NCBI GenBank assembly: GCA_027600665.1
Contig: JADGJL010000598.1
Location: 1 to 17,458, forward strand
DNA length: 17,458 bases
Origin: Irineochytrium annulatum
Lineage: Eukaryota; Chytridiomycota; Chytridiomycetes; Chytridiales; Chytridiaceae
Reading direction: 5' to 3'
The notes below the pieces were generated by a model that saw only the letters and a program-made list of their open reading frames with translations, was not told the DNA's origin and did no database searches. A program made the position numbers and the translations under genes. Numbering within the stretch: position 1 is the first letter of the stretch; every line of letters starts with the position of its first letter. Positions 1 to 7,902 of this stretch are shown one piece after another.

Positions 1-2
1 GG

Positions 3-735
3 GATCGCAGGGGCCCTCCGCCGCCCTTCGGTAGGATGGATGACAGGATGGACGGGAGGCCTGGGGATCGATATGATAGGGATCGGGATTACGATCGGGG
101 TTATGATTACCGCGGGCCGCCTCGTGGGGATAGGGACCGCTACTACGACTACGGAGGTGGTGGCGGCTATCGCGGGAGGGGGCCGCGTGGCTATGAAGGG
201 GGTGGCTCTTACAGTCCCAGGTTCCCGCCTAACCTTCGTGGAGGAGGACCGCTTAGGGGATATGACATGCGGGATTACGACAAGAGGCCATACGAGGACA
301 GGGGCTACGGACCGATGTCGAAGGTGAGAATCGTTAATTCCTGAGCGTTGGGTGCTGCCGAACGGCGTACCGGAACGTGGCCTGACAAAACCTTCTTTGC
401 TCTTTCCCTCTCGATACTCTCTCTTCGCCCCCTACCTCCCTCCCACCTACCATACCTACCTACCTCTCTGGACCAACCACCGCGCCTTCCACAACCTCCT
501 ACCTGACGTCGTGTCTACGGGATATTCAAACATGGTTGGGGTTCATTAGCGTCGGAGGACGGAGGATGAACCACGTGGGCGGGCTTCGGGACCTCCGCCC
601 GCTGGTGGGCCACCTGCTCAAACGAATGGAACATCATCTCGATCTTTGCGCGGTGAGGTCGTAGAACTGGGAGGCGTGGAGGCCTACTATAAGGCTACTT
701 TCATAGAGGATCCATGGGCGGAGCTGGCGGCTTGA
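3..735 (+). CDS. RD/RGG-rich RNA-binding-type protein, C-terminal part (5' end outside window)
   Basis: The reading frame is open from the window edge, so the start lies upstream. Two exons are proposed: 3-323 and 550-735 (stop TGA 733-735), joined in phase 0 by a 226-nt intron (donor GTGAGA at 324, acceptor CATTAG ending 549). This gives 168 visible residues. The first exon is low complexity: repeated RDRDYDRGYDYRG-type blocks, GGGGGYRGRG and RGG/RG motifs, typical of disordered tails of RNA-binding and SR-like proteins. The second exon is Pro/Gly-rich and then ends in an ordered-looking segment, EAYYKATFIEDPWAELAA, just before the stop. No RRM or other folded domain lies in the window, so the family cannot be named. 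A nuclear RNA-processing role is inferred from composition only. The long intron, compared with others here, is the least certain part. The next gene follows on the same strand. Confidence 0.6.
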
Positions 736-1016
736 TTAATGGGATCGGGCATCCTTGTACCTTATTTTCTCACTTATAACCCCCGTGCTGTTGTCAACGC
801 ATATGGTTTTGCTCTCGCTTGGTGTGGATGTATTGAGGAAAGCGATTTGAAACTCGCAGTGTGGATTCGGATTAGGAGAGCGGACGCGCGTGCTGACTAA
901 CCTAACCCCACCTAACCATGACAATAAATGCTGATATTTTTTTTCCTAATATGTATGTTCTTTATATATCGCAAAGTAGAGCAGTTTATGATGGTATGAT
1001 CGTCAATTCTTCCAAA

Positions 1017-1631
1017 ATGGACACTGCTGGCCGGACGATGGCGCTTTCGCCAGGCCTTATGTCTGAGAACGTCACGATCCCACCGGAGCCAGAGGGTGAA
1101 TGCTCGCCGGAACTGCAGGTTGACCGTGAAAGAACTTCACCAGCGTCTCTAACGTTGTTACTTTCATAGAGAAAGGTAGAGAAGTGGACTGAGCTCTTGG
1201 CTCAAGGGAAGCGGTTCAACGACCGCCTTTTGAAGACTCATGCATTCGCCAACCCCTCAATTATGAGCAAGCTTATCGAATTCTTCGGGCTGGACGAGTA
1301 CGGCACGAACTTCAGACCAGAGCTATTTGATCGGAAGTTCGACGCGTCCAACTACGTTGATGCGATTGCGAACGAAAGGAAGAGGAGGATGGAGCTCGAC
1401 CAACAGCAGATTCAGCAGCAGCAGGCTGCAGTTTTCAATTATGGACTTGCCACGGTGGGCGTGCCGAACCGGAATAGGCCTGGAGTGGTCAGCTTCGTTT
1501 CGAAGGGGGTCGAGGGAGAGGCGACAGGATCGGCGGGTGGCTCGGCGGGAGGCACACCACCGGTTGTTGTTAGAAAGCGGGGGGCATCTAAGTGGGATAA
1601 TCCGGAGGGAAAGGGATCATCTAAGCAGTAA
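1017..1631 (+). CDS. SAP30BP: SAP30BP/HCNGP-family splicing and transcription cofactor
   Basis: Exons are 1017-1118 and 1170-1631, with a phase-0 intron of 51 nt (GTTGAC...TTTCATAG, branch-like CTCTAAC at 1147-1152); 187 aa. The HCNGP domain is recognisable: IPPEPEGECSPELQ before the intron matches the family signature IPPEPPGxCSxxLQ. After it come FNDRLL, FANPSIMSKLIEFFGLDEYG and FRPELFD, matching the family's F-x-NPSIYEKLIxFxxIDExGTN region. A Gln-rich stretch follows, and the C-terminus RKRGASKWDN resembles a UHM-ligand motif. Human SAP30BP binds the SIN3-associated SAP30 and has been reported to help RBM17/SPF45 splice short introns. The start is uncertain: in-frame ATGs occur at 918, 993, 1017 and 1038. 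Position 1017 was preferred because the AT-rich sequence upstream does not look coding. The acidic N-terminus of animal homologues is absent, or sits in an unseen upstream exon. Confidence 0.85.
1572..1601 (+). other. UHM-ligand-like motif (ULM) at C-terminus of SAP30BP homologue
   Basis: This stretch encodes RKRGASKWDN, a basic patch followed by S-K-W-D/N. It fits the ULM pattern of basic residues, a Ser, a central Trp and an acidic or Asn residue, seen in SF3B1, SF1 and human SAP30BP (KRKSKWD). ULMs bind U2AF-homology motifs such as that of SPF45. The match is read directly from the translation; binding is inferred. Confidence 0.7.
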
Positions 1632-1826
1632 TATACCCTATTGCAGTCGGAGACGGGAGTCGAAAACATAAACCTTGCTACCTGCAGTGTTGATCAACCA
1701 CTTGTATATTTGACACTTTATTTTTTTTACTCTTTCATATGCACGGATTATATACATGAGATGAGCAATAAGCAATGAACAATGCATAGGCACAAATGCG
1801 ATATTGAACGCCCGTAACAGGGTCAT

Positions 1827-4626
1827 CTAAGCATGATAAACAACAGACCTAAATATATCCGCCGGGTCCGACATCCGCACATATACGGTTCGCTGCCGGG
1901 CCTCCGTTGGCCAGGACTTTCTCTGCATTTTCGACAATTTTTCCCCTCGCGCATTCAGGACCGGTTCCGAGAACAAATCGTAATTGTATCTGCTGATTAC
2001 AGCGTCCCATCTGACGACAAGCATGCGCAGGCGCCTCCATTTGGCAAGCATTGTCTCGTGGTTAGGGTCACGTCCGTCGTCAACGAAGTTCGGTAACGGC
2101 GTCCGGAATGGAAGCGAACATCGTTTGCGGTCGTACAAATTCCGTAGTTGGCGATTTCGCGACAAAGAAACCATATCGGGATGGTCCTCCATATCATCGA
2201 CGTAACTGTGGATCCCCAATAGTCGAGGCGGCCGCGTTTGGTCCTCCCAGTCGATGCAAATAACCTCAACTAACATCTCCCCCCTCTTTTCGAAATCGTC
2301 GAGAGCTGCCGGAGGTAGCGGCAGTGATTCCGTCGCGTTCGCCTCGCTGAAAACCTCCGCTCGCGGCGAAAACTGCCCATCAAAGCCGTCTGCTGACACT
2401 TTTGTGGTACCGCGCTTGTCGACCCTGATGACATCGCCGATTCCTATGACCACGGATCCAATTTGCATCTTTGAATAGGAGTACTGGTCAATAGTTTGCC
2501 CCGAGTCTAATTTCAACTTTATGTTCGTGCGAACGCCGAGAACGGCGAAAGCGTCATGAGCGATCTCTTTCGCACCAACCATTGCCAATGCGTACGAAGC
2601 CAGAACTCCGTCTTTAAAGATTGAAGTGCCCGCCAGCGCTTCCACGTTCCTTCTCATCTCATCCTTCGTCGACATCGCGGCCCAGCCCGGGATTTCGAAG
2701 TTGACAAAAGGAGAAAGCATAGACTCCACAATCAGTAACTGCTCCCCGTTACGGTTGAAAGGCTCGACGAGATAGGCAGGTAGGTACGGCTTAGCCAGCG
2801 GAGAAGACTTGAAATAATTGGACTCGTGATGCAGCGACCCGTTCTCATCCAGAAACATGACGCCAGCACACGTAAGCGTCTCTGTCAATGGTGATGGATC
2901 CGCGTGTACTTCACGAATGACAGCGGGCCATGGGACCTTGACACCGTCTATACCATCAACGTTGAATATTACTGGCTCTCCCTTCAGAGTGAAGTTGATA
3001 TTTCGCGGATAAGCCCCAAGGTTCATTACGGCCCAAAGATAAATCAGATCTCCTTCGCGGAACACAGGATTGAGGACAGCCGCGCCTTCGGCTGATTGAG
3101 GGGCAGTTGGCGCTGCTGGCGCTGTCCGCCCATTCGCTCCTTTGGGTACGGCCTCGTTCCTAAGCCAGTCGGGAGCTTTTGATTTCCTTGGAACAGCCTC
3201 GTTCTTCAGCCAATCCGGAACATCTGGCGAATTCGACCGATTGTTGAAGAACTTCCTCCTTCCTTTTGGCATAGAGTTCCCGCTATCCGTAAGAATAGGA
3301 GCCCCGTTGAACTTCGGCGGTTTCCAACTGTGTCCAGTGCGAGTAGAACTATTATTATTGTCGTAAAATTGAGAAGGTGCGGCGCTCATAGCGGCCGATC
3401 CAACCCTAGCCGACGAAGGTGCATTGCCGGATGCGGTCGAATCGAACCTGGACGAATACGGCTTTTCGGGGTGTGTCGGCTTGTACCTTTTCCGCCCGGC
3501 ATTTGCAAGTCCGTTCGCAGACGACATTCGCTTCCTCGCCGGCGAACAATCCCCGGCGTCACTCGCACGACCCCGTGGAGCTGCCACAGACGGCTTCTTT
3601 GTCGGCGAAGCAAGATTAATTATGAGCACATCTTCATCCTCTTCGACATCCAATCGTATATCCGGCTCTTCGCAGGAGCTGTCGGCTAATTCTTCCGCCG
3701 AAAGATCAATCTCGAAATCGACCTCAGCATTCCGTCTCTTTCCGATGTCGACGTCGTCATTGCGTTCTATTCCAATGACAACGTTATTCGGTTTGCCGAA
3801 GTTGCCGTTCGGTTCACAGTCGCTATCAGAAATATCGTCTTCAAGATCAGCTATGAATTCGTCCGCGGCCACGCTGCTTCGTCTTGTCCTACTCTTGCTG
3901 GCCCCCGGCTTCCGGCGGCAAAGGCAACACTCGCACGGTTCGTCGGGTTTAATCTTGCGACCAGCCAAATAAATTAGATGTGGCGTGAACTCGGTCGCGC
4001 TATATTGAGTAAGTACTAGCGTAAGTGGAAGTCCAACCTTCTGAATTTTTTCCTATTAAGTGCATAAGAGTAGTTCAAATGTGATCGTTGTCAACGAAAA
4101 CGTACTCACCCAGACGGATGCCCAACCACGTACTTGTCGGCATGTTTTTGTCCTCCGCTAGCTCGATACTTCTCCCACTGCAGCGTCATCGATAAATTCA
4201 CAAGAAAACAAGAAAAATATAATCGAACACGTACTAAAACATATCCGTCTGGAAAGGACTCTAGGACAGGATTTGATGAAAACGACGCTTTTTGAGCTTT
4301 TGGAACAGCTTGAGGATTGTATTTGTAAAACTTGTTGAGCGCTTTGGAAATCTGTAGCATGTTAAAAGACGCTGCTGGTAATGCATGCGTACCTTAGTGA
4401 GGAAATTCTCAATTGCTGTAGGTCCTGCACGCCGCCAGTCGCTTCCCAACTCCTCCATCATCGGGACCGCGTCAGATCGCGGCGGTTGCATCTGCGATGG
4501 CATCGGACAATCTGTTCCGATTTTGAGAAATTGGAGCAATCCATTGAATTTATATGATCTGGTCTACACGATGTAAGTTGAACCCTTCTTAGCCACCCTT
4601 GAATAAAAATTTACCAACACCATCAT
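1827..4626 (-). CDS. clr2: Clr2-like heterochromatin silencing protein, paralogue A
   Basis: Six coding exons are proposed on the minus strand: 4626-4615, 4563-4393, 4351-4235, 4177-4110, 4052-4038 (15-nt microexon) and 3999-1827; introns 51, 41, 57, 57 and 38 nt; 851 aa. Residues 94-140 form an MBD-like module (FPDGYVL, DKYVVGHPSGKKFRS, ATEFTPHLIYLAG), followed by CECCLC (150-155), as in Clr2 proteins. An acidic, disordered region (about 170-440) holds a SUMO-interaction-like VLIINL and two PDWLxNEAVP repeats. The C-terminal part has REGDLIYLW (442-) and PWPAVI (484-), typical of the Clr2 family, then a BAH-like IGIGDVIRVD (about 646-655). S. pombe Clr2 is a subunit of SHREC, which deacetylates and compacts heterochromatin. 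The exon starting at 4563 is supported by N-terminal similarity to paralogue B; the four-codon first exon is the weakest call. It lies 26 nt downstream of paralogue B. Confidence 0.75.
3144..3218 (-). repeat. Two in-frame PDWLxNEAVP repeats in Clr2 paralogue A
   Basis: The coding sequence contains PDWLKNEAVP (3218-3189) and PDWLRNEAVP (3173-3144), separated by five residues. Nine of ten residues are identical. The repeat is protein-level and short, and lies in the linker just before the C-terminal Clr2 domain. It looks like a duplicated linear motif, possibly for binding a partner; the partner is unknown. Confidence 0.85.
3612..3635 (-). other. Candidate SUMO-interacting motif in Clr2 paralogue A
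   Basis: The segment encodes DEDVLIINL, preceded by more acidic residues (DVEE). A hydrophobic V/I/L core next to an acidic stretch is the usual form of a SUMO-interacting motif. It sits in the disordered region between the MBD-like and Clr2/BAH-like parts. Recognised by pattern only. Confidence 0.4.
4038..4052 (-). other. 15-nt microexon completing the MBD-like core of Clr2 paralogue A
   Basis: Exon 4 ends ...CATCCGTCTGG before GTGAGT, and the next large exon starts CGCGACCGAG. Joined directly they give GHPSG-ATEF, lacking the GKFRS step kept in paralogue B. Between them, minus-strand TTAATAG is followed by GAAAAAATTCAGAAG and then GT. Including these 15 nt keeps the frame and gives GHPSGKKFRSATEF, matching paralogue B's GHPNGGKFRSAVEI and the general MBD GKKFRS signature. 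Its 3' border (AG|C, phase 2) coincides with an intron position in paralogue B. Flanking introns would be 57 and 38 nt. Confidence 0.75.
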
Positions 4627-4652
4627 TACTACATGGCTCGTGAAAACCCAAT

Positions 4653-7577
4653 TTACAAATCCAGAGGCAAGTTTAAAACACTTCCAACCGGAATCCGCCT
4701 CAGCGGCGCAGCACAACCGACGTAGTCGCCCGGGTAGTTATTACCAGGGTAGGTTTGATAATACCTCCCCAGTACATCCACAACGTCCACCCAGAACGGC
4801 TTTCCCTTCACCTTCCCTTTCTCCTTCGAAACAACCTGAATAGCATTCCCGTCCTTGTCGACCTTGTCGGTGCGATCGAATCTGACAAACAGCTCCACTG
4901 AGTCGTCCTTTCTCGCCATGTTCTCAACGATGTAAATAACTTTATCGCCCGCACCCAGGGCGTTATAGCCTGCCGCACCAATGCCCGAGGCTTTCTTTGT
5001 CGGCGCAGGAACCTGCTGGCCCTTGGCTGTCAGCGCCTTGCCCGTGAGAATCACTTGATCGAACGGCAGGAAGACTTCAGCACCGTATTGAAATTCAAAG
5101 CCCCCGCTGTCCGTTAAGTGGAAGTTCGCCGTCCTTGAGGCATGATCTACGGCCTGAATGAGCGCCTTCAAAAACCACTCGACGACGTTGTCCCTAGTCC
5201 TAGAAGGCGCCTTACGGTATGGCTCGAGTTGATCGACGCTTTTCAGCTGCATGTGAGCCGGCGGGCAGATCAAGGCGTATGGCGTCAAAAATATCTCAGG
5301 GAGAGGCACCTCAACCTCCTTCATCTGCAGAAAGCGGACTTTGTACGCCGTCCGCTTCGATTGTGACTCTTCGGAGAAAAATGCACATGTGCCAACGTTA
5401 ATCTCATCTTTCGTCGTATCAATCACGATAGGGGAGGACCACAGGGTCTCGGACGAAGGCGGATGAATCACGGCCGTGACGACGGCAGGCCAATACACAA
5501 AGTCATCGTGCATAATTTGAATATCCATGTTCTCAATTCCACCCCCGTCTTCGAGCGGTTTTTTGATCGGAATACTGCCGACAGCGTGTTTGAGATTGAG
5601 CAAGACCTCGACCCACACAATCTCATGCATCCTAAACCTCGAGTTCGTCTTCGATTTTAGCCCCTTCCTCGTCGGCTCCGCTGCAGCACTTCTCTCGGGT
5701 GCCCTCCCGTCGTCATTGGGGGGCGTACCATTCTCCTCGTCATTCGGCAGCGCGGAGTCCCTGTCCCCCGGCGCGCTTGCTTCCCTCATGACCTCATCTT
5801 CCCCACCCCCTCCCGAGTCTCCAACCTGACCGCTTGAGACACCGTCGTTTGTATCCATGGGTTCATAATTGCCTGGTTCGGCGGCTTGAGGCGTACCAGC
5901 CACATTGAAGGTCGGGAACCCAGCGAATTTGGCACCAACGTTCGCGCGTTCCTCGATTTGTGCCGCCGAGGTTTCAGCCGCGACGGTCTGAGCTACGTTG
6001 AAGCCCTCGTTATCAGCGGTCCTCTCATCGAAAGCTTCGCCAATTATATCCCTCGCCTGTGTCTTACAATGGTCGAGACTAATATTTAGCCTATCTTCCA
6101 ACATACGGACGACCTCTTTGGCGGTAACATTTCCTAGCTGCTCAACAGACATCACTTTGAACAGCTCGTGCACGTGCGCTTTCAGACCGATAATTTCTGT
6201 GGGAACAGGCGGGGCCAGCGAACTCGTAGATGGGTTTGCCTTCGCGGGCTGCACGGAGGTGCCCGACGCAGCGGACTCCTGAGCCGACGGTTTCGCCAAC
6301 TTCATCGATCGTCCGAGAGCGCTTGACGACGCGGTATCCTTCGCGGACTTGTCACCATTGTCCCCTACACCAACTATGGTAGGCCGACCATTGTTAGCGG
6401 CGCTGCTCTTCTCCGCCCCGCTCTTTACATTTGCGGAAGCTGCAAGCTTTGTACCCCGCGTCGACTCAACGGTCGTGTGCCCGCTGGCCGACGATAATCC
6501 CTCAAAAGCAGGCCTTTTTAAAGAGGTTGCGAACATAGACTTCGGCTTTTCATCGACCAGCTTCTTCGCTTTATTCGAAGAATCACCAGGCTTCTTCTGC
6601 TTCTCCGCGCCAGCAGACTTCTTCAGCTTCTCGGCATCAAGGGACCTCTTCTGCTTCTCATCTGACTTTATACCATCAACAGACCCCTAAATGGTACGTT
6701 TTAGATGCGATAATGTCGTACAATACGTACGTAGGCAAAAGCTTTTTGGTCTGCATTCTGTTTAAAAAATCCGGGCGGGACAAAAGGCTCCTGTCGTTCA
6801 GCTGAGAGAGGCTTCGAGACAACGGGCCCGGCGGGCTTATCAGCAACCTTTCGCTTCTTGACATCCTTCGGAGCGAATATCGGGATTGCATCATCGGAAT
6901 CTACGTTGCTCTTCCTCTTCTTCTCCTTCACAAGACCGTTCCTTGATCCTGCACCAGCAGAGTCGCACAGCTTGCACTCGCAAGCAGGTCGCTTTCTCGG
7001 GTCTTTGCTAGAAGCGAGCCACATAATGTGAGGAACGATTTCGACCGCGCTGTAAAGGGAATGTTAATACCGAAAATATCCATGAGAAAGTGGGGATTGC
7101 AGACCTCCTAAACTTTCCGCCATTCGGATGACCATAACAATATTTGTCCTGGGGCCGCGTGCCGGTACCGCGCTTCTTGCCTATCAGCGTGTACCCCGCC
7201 GGCAGAGCCTTCAGTTCCGCCGAGTCGTGAAAACGAAATCCCGCTTTGATTTGCTCAGACGTCCAGTTCCCAGGAACGCAATCCGCATGCTCCAGATACC
7301 ACTTCTTCAGCGGCTCCTTCACCTTCCTCATGAAGCCATGGATCTCCTCCTCGTTGCAAAGGATTGTTGTGGCGTCGAGCTGCGGTTGAACACCGTTCCC
7401 GTCCGACGAATCCGGCGGGTCAATCGACAACAGCAGCTTCTTCGACATTTTGGAGGCGATGAGGACGGGAGAAGGCACTTGCGCGTTGTCCGAAATAACT
7501 CGCTTGCCCGATTTGATGACGTGGTATTGCGAGGGGAGAGTATCGGGAATCGGCAGGGCCGTAACCAAAGCAGGCAT
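4653..7577 (-). CDS. clr2: Clr2-like silencing protein with DEK_C-type domain, paralogue B
   Basis: Exons are 7577-7105, 7049-6731 and 6686-4653 (introns 55 and 44 nt); 941 aa. An MBD-like module spans about 125-170 (LPAGYTL, DKYCYGHPNGGKFRS, AVEIVPHIMWLAS), followed by CECKLC (181-186), the same arrangement as paralogue A. KKRKV (222-226) is a classic nuclear localisation signal. A Lys/Ser-rich linker leads to a helical DEK_C-like domain at about 430-486. After an acidic Gly-rich stretch, the C-terminal region starts at MHEIVWVEVLLNL and contains YWPAVVTAVIHPP (about 662-674), the Clr2-family WPAV signature. GAEVFLPFDQVIL and DKVIYIVENM suggest a BAH-like fold. The start at 7577 is preferred over the internal Met at 7448 because residues before the latter (YHVIKSG..VISDNAQVPSP) align with paralogue A. 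Known Clr2 acts in SHREC-type silencing; the same nuclear role is inferred here. It is divergently oriented to the GH16 gene. Confidence 0.8.
6021..6191 (-). other. DEK_C-like domain inside Clr2 paralogue B
   Basis: Residues about 430-486 read LKAHVHELFKVMSVEQLGNV, then TAKEVVRMLEDRLNISLDHC and KTQARDIIGEAFDER. This follows the DEK C-terminal pattern: an L..V..LL helix, a D/S-L-x-x-V-T-x-K turn, then V-R-x-x-L-E-x-x-x-x-x-x-L and a final K..I..lI helix. DEK_C domains bind DNA or chromatin and occur in DEK, chitin synthases and some remodelling proteins. I did not find it in paralogue A. Confidence 0.75.
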
Positions 7578-7902
7578 GGAAGGCTGTCACAGACGAGCCG
7601 GAACGAGGTACTCGTGTGGAGATGGGCAGCTCAGGAAAACGGGTACGATGGCTTGAATGGGGATTGTGCAAGGGAACGATAATTTCCTTTTCAGCATTCG
7701 CTTGTAGTCATCGCCGATGCCAGTCACATGGGGGAAGGGAACGGCTGAAGGGAATTGTGCTTGTGAACATACACTATTCAACAGCCCTTTTCCCTGTTGT
7801 ATCAACGCGAGTTTTGAGGAAGATAGGCTTTCCCAGAGCGCTGTCTCCCAAAAATAGCATCCTCCATCGCCCATCCTTCGCCTTCCCCAGAGCGCCGTTG
7901 CC
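7578..7902. promoter_or_regulatory. Divergent intergenic promoter between Clr2 paralogue B and the GH16 gene
   Basis: 325 nt separate the two start codons, so this stretch must hold both 5' UTRs and promoters. I see no clear TATA box, repeat or conserved small ORF in it. Open frames crossing it on the minus strand have biased composition and overlap the GH16 first exon, so they were not called as genes. Confidence 0.5.

Noticed and set aside
352..549. Open frame of 65 codons within the first intron
   Set aside because: Pyrimidine-rich, no recognisable motif, and it lies inside the intron proposed between 323 and 550.
4178..4234. Retention of the 57-nt second-to-third exon intron in Clr2 paralogue A
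   Set aside because: It is in frame and stop-free, but the 19 extra hydrophobic residues would split the MBD-like GYVL-WEKYRASGG segment, which is continuous in paralogue B; GTACGT and CTGCAG splice signals are good.
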